Shown here piece by piece: positions 34,147 through 47,100 of a stretch of 64,000 nt of DNA; the first letter of the stretch is position 1; each line of letters starts with the position of its first letter. Made by a program: the position numbers and the translations under genes. Below the pieces are notes generated by a model. The model made no database searches. It worked only from the letters and a program-made list of their open reading frames with translations, and was not told the origin of the DNA. Source of the stretch: Lepidurus packardi (Eukaryota > Arthropoda > Branchiopoda > Notostraca > Triopsidae); assembly GCA_023053545.1 (NCBI GenBank), contig JAKZAN010000006.1, forward strand, positions 6,267,001-6,331,000, in the 5' to 3' direction.

Positions 34147-35268
34147 TTAAGGCTTCTCAGCTACATAGCCGAGTTTTAATNNNNNNNNNNNNNNNNNNNN
34201 NNNNNNNNNNNNNNNNNNNNNNNNNNNNNNNNNNNNNNNNNNNNNNNNNNNNNNNNNNNNNNNNNNNNNNNNNNNNNNNNGGAAAGCAAGGTCAGCATTC
34301 CTTTTATAGGTTTCTTTGCTAGCATTTGAACCAGTCAAATCAATTACTACTGGTACTTCGTTTCCATGTATAAGCGGAAAAGATTTCAACTTTTGCTTCA
34401 TTTCAGTCGCGATGGTAAGGTCTTCTCCACAAAATGAATTTTGACAATCGTTCTTTTCTGATTTCAAATTTTTCGTATTATTCATTTTCGATTTTTTCGG
34501 TTTCTCTGATGTCTTTTTATCAACATCAGCAGGAAGGCACATATTAGTAGCATAGCTAGCAGTTATATTACCGATAGTTACAGCCCGTGTTAGCCTTTCA
34601 TTGCATATACCACGACTACACCTACCTACAGTTTGTACAAGTGTATTCAGACGTGCATTTCCTAATTCTTTGCAACAAACTGGCACAATGTCATACTGCG
34701 GATTACCATGCGATAACACCGAACCATACATGTTCCGTAGGTACCCAATTAATTCATGGAATTCTAGTTCTAGCAGGACAGCAGTACCCATACTATCAGG
34801 TTTACCAGAGGCATCTCGTGCATGCGAATCAAAAAGAAAGTATTTTCCATTGCGCTCCATAATGCTTGTACAATGTGAGCAACTAATAAAAAGCACACCA
34901 GCACAGCTATGTGCAGCTCTTACGGAATCTTCCAAAGTGGTAGCATATGGATGAGTTTCCCGTGGACATATAAAACCAAACGCATCTTGCCCATGCAGAA
35001 ACGTCTCTAATATACCAAATTCTTTAAAATCCAAGTATCCCGGTAGTTCGGCAGAAAAAAAATACCTCTCACGGTGCTCGTAAGTTCGGTATATTTCATC
35101 TCCCATCGTCATTATATCACACATGTTTTTTTCAATCCACTCGTTAGGAGGAACCAAATAACTCCATGCAATAGATACAAAAGCCATCGGTGTGCACTGA
35201 GCACCACGACTAGAAGCAGAAAAAACATGCGCAAATTGCGAATACGGCGCTCTACAGATCAACCTCAT
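34147..35268 (-). CDS. C76-like (herpesvirus tegument-type) cysteine protease domain ORF, probably mobile-element derived; interrupted by gap
   Basis: Open frame of 373 codons on the minus strand, of which about 34 fall in the N gap, so continuity across 34181-34280 is unproven. The first about 200 residues read as a papain-like deubiquitinase fold. A candidate nucleophile C25 sits in GAQCTPMAF, and a DxH pair (D147, H149) in YFLFDSHARD is followed by GTAVLLEL. This Q-C...D-x-H layout is that of the herpesvirus large-tegument-protein protease (MEROPS C76), a fold also present in invertebrate genomes in uncharacterised, often repetitive proteins. Residues 215-340 are Lys/Ser-rich without a domain I can name. 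There are no introns, and tandem repeats lie upstream, which supports a mobile-element origin. Deubiquitinase activity is an inference. Confidence 0.6.
   Translation of the reverse strand: MRLICRAPYSQFAHVFSASSRGAQCTPMAFVSIAWSYLVPPNEWIEKNMCDIMTMGDEIYRTYEHRERYFFSAELPGYLDFKEFGILETFLHGQDAFGFICPRETHPYATTLEDSVRAAHSCAGVLFISCSHCTSIMERNGKYFLFDSHARDASGKPDSMGTAVLLELEFHELIGYLRNMYGSVLSHGNPQYDIVPVCCKELGNARLNTLVQTVGRCSRGICNERLTRAVTIGNITASYATNMCLPADVDKKTSEKPKKSKMNNTKNLKSEKNDCQNSFCGEDLTIATEMKQKLKSFPLIHGNEVPVVIDLTGSNASKETYKRNADLAFXXXXXXXXXXXXXXXXXXXXXXXXXXXXXXXXXXLKLGYVAEKP
34181..34280. other. Assembly gap (100 N)
   Basis: Exactly 100 N, the conventional size for a gap of unknown length. The true distance, and the continuity of the protease ORF through it, are not known. 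Confidence 0.99.
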
Positions 35269-35469
35269 GCTTTAATACCAGAAAAAACGAGCAGATGTAT
35301 TATTAATTAACTGTGTAAAAGAAAGCAACCGTATAGTGAAATGTAAATAAATATTTTCAACCACGAATTACCTATCAATCGTGAAAAATCCAACAATCTC
35401 AATAAACAACGGAATCCAGCAATTATCCAAATCTCCAACAAATAAATCGTCCGAATTCCAAAACTTCTA

Positions 35470-35897
35470 GTACATAAAATAGAAGTAATCAGCTCACGAA
35501 GGTAACAGGAAGTGCTGAAACATATGAAACTGTTATTCATTGAACATTACCTGATACTCCTAAAAATTCCAAAAGATAACCAGCCGGAATAATTATTCAG
35601 AAATTATCCACTTATCATACGGGAAAGAATCGTCTAATGACAATGCAAACAATGAGTTCAGTTCGCAAAGGCACTGCAAACAGTACAGTACATAATATAA
35701 AAGTAATCAGCTCACGAAGGTAACAGGAAGTGCTGAAACATATAAAATTGTTATTCATTGAATATTACCTGATACTCCAAAAAATTCAAGCCGGAATAAT
35801 GATTCAGAAATTATCCAGTTACCATACGGGGAAGAATCGTCTAATGACAATGCAAACAATGAGTTCAGTTCGTTCAGTTCAGTACTGCAAACAGTAC
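35470..35897. repeat. Tandem duplication of a ~215-bp unit
   Basis: Unit 1 (35470-35687) and unit 2 (35688-35897) are direct copies differing by substitutions and small indels. Both start GTACATAA and include CAGCTCACGAAGGTAACAGG and AATCGTCTAATGACAATGC. They sit directly upstream of the protease ORF. The AAATCAG...AAGTGCTGA core recurs in the shorter repeat at 36051-36132, so the region looks satellite-like or like the subterminal part of a transposon. Confidence 0.85.
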
Positions 35898-36050
35898 AAA
35901 ACAAGAAACAAGTCTAATTAGCATTGCAGTCACAAAAATTAGAGCAGGTGACTGCCGGATCGGAGAAAACAAAAAACAAGAATTTTTCCAAATATCCAAG
36001 CAAGAAATCAATCGTCCAAACAGGAAAAATGTCTACCCGTTAGATATAAG

Positions 36051-36132
36051 ATAAGAAGAAATCAGTCCACAAAACTAACGTAAGTGCTGACATAAGAAGA
36101 AATCAGTTCACAAAACTAACGTAAGTGCTGAC
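36051..36132. repeat. 41-bp tandem repeat, two copies
   Basis: Units 36051-36091 and 36092-36132 are 41 bases each with a single difference (AATCAGTCC versus AATCAGTTC). The core resembles part of the 215-bp unit upstream, suggesting a common origin. Confidence 0.85.
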
Positions 36133-36230
36133 ATAAGAAATATCAGCATAGAAAGCTACCAATAAAAACAGAATACAATTTTAGCAATTGATCTTATTTT
36201 TACCTATGAGTCCTCAAAATTCAAACTCTG

Positions 36231-36577
36231 CACGATATAGTAAGCTTTTGTCACAGCTAATAACAAACGTTTACCAACGTTGATCTGCTACCCTGTCCTA
36301 TTGATCCTACAGACGTGACGTCACAAGCCCAAAAACTATCACGTGCTGGTACGTTCTAACCCGTTTTGTGATCCAATTTGCCCACTTCTGAGAATCTCAT
36401 GAAAGGAGCACGAACGACCTGGCCGATGGCAATATGTCCTTATCTCCCACCCACCAAACCCACCCCAAAATAACACAGCCCTTATGGGAAAAACCCGAGC
36501 CAAGCTCAGCAACCCACCCTCCCACTGGCAAGGCTAAAGTCTGGACGATATATTAAGCTGTTGTCACAGCTAACAAC
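36231..36577. repeat. Direct repeat pair ~313 bp apart
   Basis: 34-base segments at 36231-36264 and 36544-36577 share the pattern ACGATATAxTAAGC...TTGTCACAGCTAA. The intervening 280 bases are unrelated, with C-rich stretches at 36450-36530. This may be the remains of a tandem array or of a transposon with direct terminal repeats. From 36578 to 37262 I see no gene. Confidence 0.5.
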
Positions 36578-37262
36578 TTTCACTCCAGTTTGTTTATTTG
36601 GCACAGCGAAGAGCAGTGAACTGCCGGAGGCTGTCTTAGATGCGTAGACGGCTGCGTGGAGGCAAGGGCGTACGGTAAATGGGGGCGTGCCTTTACATCC
36701 TATGGGCGTGATAATTAACGTTTGTCGCTAGAATAAAACGCATCCGAAAGAGTTCTAATGCTTTTACTAGATGCTTGCAATTAATAGCATTGTATGAACG
36801 TGCCATGCAAATTACTTTTAAATCTTAATTTAAGCATTGAGAGAGTTAATAGACAATAAGTTTGAGATCTGGACTTATATTCTTATCAATTTTTAGGGAT
36901 AAAAATTGAGCTAGATTGAACTTCTGACCATTGTGGGTTCTACACTTTTGTACTCCTTTATCTGCGTAACGTTCCGCGGCGACCTCCTTCCATTAGAATT
37001 TTATTGATTAAAAAAGCCGATAACGCTAAAAAGAGCATTAAAGACTTGTAGGGTTAAATAAGATCGACATTAAAGAATTTGTTTGTTTTTAAACTATTTA
37101 TCTCACTTTTTCTATATTTTGTCAAATATATTTTTTAATGAAGCCGCAGATGATATGCCATCTGGTGGAGGAGATCGCGATACACGTGAAAACTCATCTC
37201 GTATTTGTAAACATTCTGGAACTTTTATCTTAAAAGTAGTAATATTTACGCTTAAAAATACC

Positions 37263-37856
37263 ATGGAGAAAGATAAAACGGAAAATGTAGCACAAAATTC
37301 AAATAATAGCTTATATTCTTGGATGGTAATTACTTGAGCGATAAAAAAAACAGTTAGCGAAGGCGGCACTAATGGTACCGGCACTCTTTGTAGATTCGCC
37401 CATGTGATGTCTACTATGATGAGTACTCCGAGTGTACAAGCATTAAGGCGAGATTTCATCAGTACTTCATTTTTGGGGAAATTGTAGACTGTTCTTCATG
37501 GAAGAAGGACTATAAAAAATGCAAGGCCATTGAAGCCAACAGTAGCCCCGAAGATTTAGTATTTAAATAGCGAAAAATAGTTTCAAATTTCAATCTAACA
37601 TTATTTGTAGGAAGAACTTATCGCCAGTGAGAAGAAGAGAAGACTCGAGCGATTACTTCCGCATTATGGCAATAAAGTCTGGGAGCATCGCGACTCTCCG
37701 CCGCCAGAATTCCACGCTCCCTTACCTGAAAAATATAAGAAAGAATACGAAGGAACATACCTGTATCATAAAGCTAAGGAATTTAAAGAAGATCCCTCAA
37801 ATACCGCTGCCCAACAAGCAAGCAAAGAATCGACTAGCACATGTTGTATTTCATAG
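37263..37856 (+). CDS. C22orf39: C22orf39/PANTS homologue (UPF0545) with C-terminal CaaX-like end
   Basis: Exons 37263-37325, 37394-37558 and 37611-37856 join in phase 0 to 157 codons. The diagnostic core is RPCDVYYDEYSEC...FHQYFIFGEIVDCSSWKKDYKKC, then W-EHRDSPPPEFHAPLP; spacing and cysteines match human C22orf39 (RPCEAY...C...C...W...C and PPPDWHLPLP). The human protein, also called PANTS, is a synaptic regulator in mammals; its role in arthropods is not known to me. The start at 37263 is the last ATG before the conserved part; an upstream in-frame ATG (about 37155) is possible. The donor of exon 2 (GTATTT) is weak but is the only in-phase choice. The protein ends CCIS, which fits a CaaX prenylation signal. 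Confidence 0.85.
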
Positions 37857-38196
37857 CGGCCAAGCAAAGCAATGTTAATATAATTGTAGGATAAATACAT
37901 TTCGAAGTGCAAATTTCTTTTGTTTTTTAAACTAAAAATAAAAGCAGATGAAATCCTTAGAAAGTAGTAATATAGGACAAAAACTCCATAAAAGAAACGA
38001 TTTGTACGGAATTTTTCGGATTCGCCACTGAGCATCATGGTAACCATGGAAACGAAGATTGGTGTGTAGCGACGCCACACCCTGGTTTGTAAACACGTAA
38101 GCCGCTTGGCAGTTAAGTGTGTTTTTAGTTTGTGGAGTGCAGAAATACAAGCAGTATTTTTTTTAAGTTCCGTGGCCGTGTAAAACACTCAATAAA
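37857..38196. promoter_or_regulatory. Region between C22orf39 homologue and PPM1-type gene
   Basis: 340 bases with AATAAA-like 3' signals near 37890 and 37935 for the upstream gene. The 5' leader of the phosphatase gene lies before the ATG at 38197. No TATA box was recognised. A palindromic CATGGTAACCATGG sequence at about 38036-38049 lies in the promoter area. Confidence 0.45.
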
Positions 38197-41100
38197 ATGG
38201 ATGAAGCAACTATCGCGGCCAAGTTGGATAGCTACAGGATTTTTTTTAAAACTTTTGCTGAAACAGTCAATATTAACGATCCTCTCCCTGTCCGGGTTGG
38301 CTCTTATTCACTAAAGCCACATGAGATTAAAGGCGAAGTTACGGATTGGGTTATGCAGTATCTTCAGTCCAAGTAATTTACTATTATTATTGATTTAATT
38401 TCTCGGTTTCTTTTATAATTAAGCATTTAAAATTTAATTCGTACACTGTCCCGACTCAGATGATCCAAATTTTGATAAATTGCTTTTCTGTTTACATTGC
38501 CTGCTCTAGAAATTGTCCCGTGCAGTTGTTGCCCCCGTTGGTTCACTCTATCCTGGAGCAAGTCCATATGTGTGTGTCGGAAGAGTCATCCAGAGAAAAG
38601 GGTCACATAAGAGGTACTTGAATTTTAATTCTGAAAAAAAAAAATATTGTTTTATTTAAACTGTCGTACATCTATTTTTTATATGCGTTGTCTTTAGCTT
38701 TGGAACCTGTACGGCTTATGCAGATGGTAACGTCCCTATTAAACGAAGCCTGCCTTAGCTACCTCGATGAACAGAAGTTACAGTCCCTGGCTGAAGTTGT
38801 TCATGCAAACCCACGTCAACAATTCCATCCTATATCTATACACGCTATCCGAAACGGCCGAAGGAAGATGGAAGACAGACACGTAGTAATTTCGGACTTG
38901 AATGCTATTTGTGGTTTGCAGGTAGGCTTATTCATCAAGCGTAAGCGAAGCAGAGTATAACCCAATTTTCCTTGTCTTTTTTTTCAGTCCGTCATTGTGG
39001 ATTGCAGTTATTACGCAATTTTTGATGGCCATGCTGGAACCGACGCTGCCTTTTACGCTTCAGCTCAATTGCAGCAACGATTGGTGAATTCCCCATATTT
39101 CGCATCGGATCCTGCAAAAGCCTTTAGGGAAGCGTTCCTCACGGTTGACGATGAATTCGTGAATGGGCATCAAGACGAGGTTCCAGCTTTGACTTGTTTA
39201 TACCCAACATTAATTTGAATATCGCTTAATAGCCCGTAAGAGGTGGAACTACAGCTGTCGTCTGTTTCGTAATGGGTAGCACCTTGTACACGGCTTGGCT
39301 GGGAGATTCTCAAGCCATTCTTGTGCGGGATGGCCAAGTTATTCCTCTGGTGAACCCCCATAAACCAGAAAGACCGGTACTTGCCTCATATCCCTATAAC
39401 ATTAGTACGCTTTGTTTTCTTAATGAGCATTTTTTTCTTGTTGCAAACAGGATGAGCAGGAACGGATCTCATCTATGGGAGGTGACGTCATTTTCTGGGA
39501 AGGTACCTTCCGGGTGAATGGGCAGTTAGGAGTGTCTCGTGCTATCGGTAATTAAATCGCCTGCGGAAGAGAAAACTATGTACTTACACATTGTTTATGT
39601 CTACAGGCGATGCGTCCTACAAACCCTACGTCACAGCCGAGCCTGATATTATTACGATGTCCTTGGATGGTAGTGAGGACTTCATAGTCTTGGGATGTGA
39701 TGGATTATGGGACACGGTCTCCCAGCAAGAAGCAGCGTTCCTCGTTCATCAGCATCTTCATCATAATCCAGGTACGTTTTTAATTTTCCTCTATGGGTAT
39801 AAGAGTAGAATGCGAAATTTTTAGCATTTGTCAGCAAACATTCTTAGCATTTGCAAGTGTCGAAACTTTCCAGTAAACTGAGGACTGTTTTGGACCATAT
39901 GGGTTTTGTATTACGATGCCGGCGTGCGTCATCTGAATCCTCGAATTCTATTTCTATAGTATGAGTCCCGTTTGCTTTTAGTCTTTTCCCAAGCACTTTG
40001 AAACCGTGCTGGAGAAGGGTGGTTTCAATGGGAGAGTCTTGTAACCGAACCAAGGGAAATGGGAAATTGACAACACCGTCGCAAGGCGTTTTATGCACGC
40101 ATGTCGATTAAATAGCGGAAGTTGGCAAGGCTTGGGTAAACCGGAAACCTGCTAAAAACAGAGGCCCTAAACTCCGTTCTACTCTTGAGAGCAATAACTA
40201 AGCAACCCGTTTCTCCCTTCTTGAGACTTTCTCCCGTGGGAACGGGCATCAAAAAAGGTTCTGTACCTTTTGTGGACTGTGCCAATTTCCCATTACGGAG
40301 TTGGCGAAAATCTTGACATCCAGATAGTCACTTCTTATCCGAGAAACAGCTTTTGAATGGCGTAACGGCGATAGCGTGACTCGACTCGAGTGTGCTTCTC
40401 AGTAGGGAGAGAGAGAAAGGTTAATGACAAGCCTTCCCTGTGCACATGAGTGATTCACGGGATTCTGAGGTTCAAAGGTTAGTCGACGCTTTTGGCGCCT
40501 GGTTGCAGTTTCTTTGGCGTCGGCTGTTAGTTCCCTAATCTTGTCGTGAAGACGTGCCATAATTATCCAGAAATAATCCTCTAAAAATTGACTTACAATT
40601 GACAGGACTGTGTAGTTAAGCCGTTTAGCGTTTTCCGTTGAAATACAAGAAAATATCCGTTTAGTTGCACTAAACGTAGGGCGCATCGTGAGTCAAGGTC
40701 AATTTTTTCTTCGGGGGTTGCGTGCTATAATTTCGAGTTTTGTTTTGTGGCATAGCAAAAGATGGAAAATCCAAGTTAAAAAGTGCAGTTGGGAGCAGAA
40801 AGAAATCTGCTAAGCATCTTGACTTGTTGGCAACGCATAGCTACTTGCAAGTTCCGACTCGTGAGTCAACTTGCGTCGCTTGTCGGTGCGCGACGTCCAG
40901 AGCGTTCTGTACAGCTGTTTGCCCGTTCTCTCGCCAGTCGTTTTACCCAGGGTGTGGTGTGACTATCATGTGGTGAGCTGTGTCCCAAAACGCTATTGTC
41001 GGTTGACAAATCGCCCATCGTTAATTCCCCGTAAATATCTTCCTTGACGGTTTTTGGTACCGTTTTTTCGGGGTACTTTGTGGTATTATTCTTGGATTAA

Positions 41101-44100
41101 TTTTTCATGCGTTTTGGGTGCGCAGTGTAAACGTGACTTGCAGCTGGTTCGTACACTTGATACTTGCGTTTGTTTTATTTATTTTATTACCTTAACGGAA
41201 TTCCGCAGTTGAATTTCGCTTTATTCCTTTGCTAATAGTAGTAAGCTTGGCTCTTTTGACGCTCTTTTTCTAAAAGGAAGTAATAACCACTCTCGTCAAC
41301 CCTAAGTGCCTGATTATAGACTTGTTGTGGAGGAAACACAAGTTCGTGCCCTATGCCCTAACCTTTAAACTCTCTCATACCTTCATTTCGCTACGTGGTT
41401 TGTTTCGGTCGTGAATAATTCAGAACTGTGCGTTGCAACTTTACCTTATGCAGTCAGGCACAGTTCACTTTGGCATAATCCGCGCATGACACTGGTTTTA
41501 AAACATTTGCAATTTATTGGAGCGTTGTTAACTCAATGTTTCGAAATATTGTAATGCTCCAAAACGTTTTTCTGTAGACTAAGGTGACAACAAAACGTCT
41601 GGTTGGCAAGCAAGAGTTGTATGATCAAACCTGTTCCCCGCAAGAAACTGCAGCCAAAAAACTATTTTCGCTCGCCAGTTCGGGGTTGGTGTTGCGCTTT
41701 TCCCATATCTTTCAAGGTTAAGTTATACTGGTAACCTATGGCTATAAAATACGAGACAAGTACACAAGAGCTTATAAACAAGGTTTTCGGTCATGATACT
41801 GTGAAATCGGACGATTATGTGTAAATGTATCCTTCAAGAGGGGGAAAGGAGAAAAAATGGACAGGAATCATCTAAGCGCGGCCGGGAGTTGCAGTATGAC
41901 TCATCGTCTGGCTAACGTAAACTTTGCATTGCTGTTGTACTCAACAGCCTTATTTCCCCGATCCGTAGTTTCGTACCCCGTTGGCTATTTTTTTCGCCTG
42001 AATCCATGCTTGGACGTACTTCCCTAGCCATAGGCCATCTCCTAGAACCTTGATGGACACACCCTCATCGATTGCTTCTTGGATAGACAAATCTATCTAG
42101 CAGCAAACTGGCCACGTAACCTTTTTTGCCTACTGTACTACCGTATCGGTAACCCCCCACTTCTTTCGTCTTAGATCCGTTTTCTTATAATGTCACGGTT
42201 AGAAGGTATTGGCCCCATTAGGCAGCTGGTACCCGCGGTGGACCGGAAACTAACCGAATCTCTCTTCCCAGGTGCTCTTTTGCTGCACCTTGTCGCACCT
42301 CTGGAATGCCTCGCCTTGCGCTCTGCACCGTGTCTGCGCCTATGCAGGAAAATACTAAAAAACACATGATACAAGCAAATGAGCGAGATAGGAGTGGTTT
42401 GTTATTTGGCATGCGTGATTTACCACGTCGATAAGATTGTCCATTATACAATGTTAGGTGCGTAGAATCGAGAGTCTTTTTGGGGCTTGCGTCAAAGTTT
42501 TTTTTCCAGCAATGATGGATGTGATGAGCAAGCCCTAGCCATTGAGTCTACGACTGTCTCAGGCTAGAAGCTTTGAGGTACGAGGTGCAAATTCACTTGG
42601 ACGTTATTGATTGCCTGCGATAAACCCAACGTAATGAAAACTCCACAGGAAGTCCGTTCTCTATGCTCACTGTCGAGTTCTGAATACTTCCAAGGGACAA
42701 TTAGTTGAGCTATTTGTGGGTTTCGAAGCTGTACCTAGAAGCATATAGGGTTTAATTGGTGACGGGACGGGTCGCCCTTAGTTTTAATTGGGGTAGGCAC
42801 GTGAACAAAGATTGAGTATTATTTTTTATTTTTTTTTACCGGTTATCCGCTTCACTGAGTTGGCAATAAACGGTGTTAAGTTAGCGGCTTGGCGGCCATA
42901 ACTCAAAGTAGCTTTCTTAAAACTTTCGCGGTGCCTGACCGTGTCATAGACGTCCAAGTGAGCCATTTTGGGTGGCGGGAGGTACTTCTAGGAGTACGTG
43001 GTCGGTTGTGTGGATTAGCGGGAGGGGGGCGATCAGGGAACCCAAAACTGTAAGAGTAATTCACAGTGGCAGGCCTAATACATGGCCAACCATCACGGCG
43101 AGCTAATCCCTCGAGAGCAATACTTTTGCATTGCATCTGGGTGTCTCTATGGTTACAATAGATGCCATACTCGAACATTCTCAGTCACATTCTCAAAATT
43201 ACACCCCCTCACTCTGCAATCCCCTTCATTGCCATGTATAGAACACCATTAAGGACTCAATTCCCTTTTTCTGCGCCTTTTAGCCCTGACTAGATTGCGA
43301 TATAAGGCTCGACAGGCGTCCTTTCTGTCGTATTTCCTCCCAAACATGTATTTACCAATTACCATACTCGCATAATGAGAATCGTTGCTTTAGTAAAAGA
43401 GTATCGCGGTGAATGTTAAGGAGCTCAGTGGAATAGTTGAATGGTATGCATAGCCATTGGGATGCTAATGCGTAGTAGTTGTAGCAACATGGATGCATAA
43501 TTTTGCAGAAATCGGAATTCGTGCATTCTTCGTACTCGTGTACGTTTCGAATCTTGCATATTTATGTCTTTTTACTTTTGGGTAATCGTAATGGCAAAGG
43601 AAACGTGGTTGTTGATCATAATCGATTAGTTGAGCTAGGGATAAGAGTTTTTTTTACGAGTCGATAAAAAAAAGTACCGGAAAATCAACAGCAAAGCAAG
43701 CGGAGTGCTGAGACTTGTCGGAGTTAACCATGCGATGCTGAAACAAACTTCGATTTTTCTTTTACCTACACATTTATACCTAAAAAATTCTTGAATCAGA
43801 GCTGGTCGATCAAGCGGCTTTTCCACTCCCTGTGATAGTATGATGGGCTCCCTACGTAGTCGTAAATTTTGTTTTTCTCGTTGTCGGCGTATTTGGGGCC
43901 GCAGAATTGCTTTCCAAACTGTATGGAACACGCCATAAATAAAGTTTATGTAAATCAGGGACAAGAGGGACAGCTGAGCAGGCTGTTGATATTGTTATTG
44001 TTGTGAGTGCCATACTTGAAAAGCAAAAAGGGGTGCTGGATGTGAACGAAAAGGGGTGGTTTAAGCGCTTTCGTGCTTGCGAAGCTTTTTCTGCTTAATC

Positions 44101-47100
44101 AATGATGCCTGATAGTTTCCTTAGCACTGGTCCCAGGTCTGATGATAGCCTTTCCTTTTGTATTTATCATCAGTTTGTTCAGTTCAAACGAATTTGCCTA
44201 GGTTCTTATTCTTCCAAGTCAAGTTTTCGGGCATCGGGACTTGGATCCGCATTAAATTTGATTTTTAAAAGATAATTTGCAGAGGGGTTGGGTGCATAAG
44301 GGGCCAGACATAATTGAGATTTCTCGTTGTTGTACCCACAAGAAGTGGAGGAGCGCGAGAGAGAACAGGACATGAGAGGAGACGGGGACTTTCCCCAAAA
44401 TCAATAGATGCTGTCTGGCTTTTCTATAAAGTAAAAGCGTAACTTTTGAAAGTCAATTGTATAGGTGATTCACAGAGTAGTTAGGAAAAGCTATAATAAA
44501 AGTTAGTGTGTAGCGAAAAGTAGAAGCATAAACCGAAGAAGGTGACCGCGAGCAGTGGAGAGGAGCCAGGACGTTCACCTATATGCTGACTGACTGGAAT
44601 ATTTGAAATTATGCAGACAACTATTCTGTGTTTACTTTTTTCTCGAAAGATTTTTAATTCAACTAGCCGTTATTTTTCTTTTATTTATTTTGTTTACTCA
44701 GCCAAAAAAGCAAACTTAAGACCCCGTAACTCCTTCAATGCCCAACTCTGATGGGGCCCGAGGTGTGCCCGAGGTTTTGAATTGTGGATTTTTTGTTGCT
44801 TGATGGTGAGTATAAGTTTTGGTGGTGGCTATTTCCTCCATGGCCAATTGGGGACTTGCGATAAGCAGATGTCCAGCATTGTTTCATGTCCACGTCAAGC
44901 TTGACTCACTCCTAAGCCCACAAGCATTACCATTACCATTCTAGGGAGACCGAAGACATACTATTGAAAACCACTACAGCAGAACCATGACTTGCTAACA
45001 ACTTTCGAAACAATAGGCCTTGTTTACTCGTTCGGTACTTACGACTTCTCTAAGATGGATATCTCTCAAGACTTTTCCTCCTTACTGAAATGACAAAGTA
45101 AACTGTATAAAGTAACATCGAACTGGTGTGGTGGCTTCTTAAATAACTTGACGCTTGTTAGCAAAGTCATTAGTGGGTCAGATGGTAATGGGCTTCCTGA
45201 CGTTTTGCTAGGTAACTAGCTAATCCAGCGTTCTATTGGTTGCTTGTTCGTCATTCGGGAAGGTTCGTGGAAACGTGTGGTAAATTCCTGAGCACGTGAC
45301 TGAAGCCATTTGCATTGCTTTGAGCGTGAAAGTCGTCTCGTAAACCACAATCTAGTGTTGTAAAGTTACGGCTAAACGAATCCAAGGCTGTAGGCGTTAA
45401 GTAAGCGTTATTTGTGTGGCTTTTAGCTTAGGCAATGATTTTCTGCTCGCCGAGGGACAGCTGCCAATGATATGTATATATGCGTGTTGAAGTTTCTGTT
45501 TGTCGATTGCGTGCATGGCTTGGATTTCGGTATTATTGAAGCACTGCTGACTGTGCACGAGCCAACGTCTATTTATAACAGATAACGCATACCTTCTCCA
45601 CATTACTGCCCCCTCGCTCCTTCCTGTCTGGGTGTCTTCAGCTCAGGGTATATGCTTCACGCAAGCGAAGAAAGTTCGAATGTAAATCATTTGAAAATAA
45701 CCGCTTGCCTAGGTGTGTAGGCGATCCTCACTGTGATTTGCGGGCGCTAGACTCTTCACCACTCTCACCGCTTCCGGTCCATTACCTCTTGTCTTCCCCC
45801 TCTTTTCTCGTTCCTGTTGTTGGCAACGTGAGCAATCACAAGCACAATAAGCTAGGTTGCAATAAACCGCATTTGTACGGTTGTAAAGTCATGCAAAGCG
45901 AACGGCTCAAACATTTTACCAGCCTGAGAAACTCTTACACACGAATCCCGAGACATAGTATGTGGGAGTTTGCCAAGAAAGCGCCTTGGATGGTCAAACG
46001 GTACCATTGCCAAGAGACATGCACACAGGATAAGGTCTCCCACTGTTCCTTTAGTTTACTGTTATTTCCCATGTCATTCGATGGAAATTGCTCTCTGCTG
46101 TGAGCCTTTTGGGGGCTCTTTTTACAAAGTCTTCCTCGCGTGGACTTTTGTGCGTCAATCTCCAAAATATCCAGCTGTGAATGTGTGGACTTTTTAGTTT
46201 TAAGCCTATAATTAAGGAAGATGAATTACCCAATGCATTCTTAGCACAATACGTCTCTAGAGCCTTGTTTGTCTTCTTTCCGAAGTTTCCTTGGCGTCAG
46301 CCCCGTTTTGCCTCACCCTAATTCTGGGCACGTGTCATTGTTGAGATTCTAAGGCGTGGTCTGCTCGCTTCCCGGAATATTTTTTCGCCGTTCTTAAAAA
46401 CTTGCGTGACTTTTACGGTGCCCCCTACTTCCTATTCTCCTACATGTAGATTGGTATATCACGCTTGTGTTCTGGTTGGAACTTCCCCATCCCGGAGAAA
46501 TTACGGCTCTCAATGACGGATAAGAAAGGAAAAAGGAAGCCAAAAACAGCTGCGGCAGAACGGTGACACATGGACTGGAAGCCAGACTTGACATTATACT
46601 GGCGAGAAAAACGTAGTACAGCACAAGGTTAAATTAAAAAATAGTACAAGGGGTGGGTAGGGGAAAAAGATAGGAGACAAGACCTAACTTCACCACATGT
46701 GCTAATGATCCTTGGGTGTGAACGTTTTAGGTAGGCGTTGACACGCCGAAAGCCACACTAACACGTATTGCTGTATTAGCTAGTTGCAAAACCGTATAAG
46801 GGAGTAACGGAACATTATGCAGTAGGAAATTGGCCAGCGTTTTTAATATGCGTTGCTAGCTGCGTAGTACTGTCAATTTTGTAAGAAAAGTCTGCCAAAT
46901 GATGATGGAAAGAAAGCCATAATAAAATTAGCCATGCTGAAGTTTTATTGAGCTCCGGATACTTAACTAGAGAACTCATGAATCTATCTTTTGTTTTGTG
47001 ACAGGTGACGTGGAAGGAGTTAGTCGTGCTTTGGTGCTCACAGCCAAGCAGAAAGGATCGCTGGATAATATTTCCGTCGTCGTCGTGTTCTTCAAAGATC

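Noticed and set aside
45705-46103. 132-codon frame in the phosphatase intron
   Set aside because: No recognisable domain, no splice partners, opposite-strand frames overlap it equally well.
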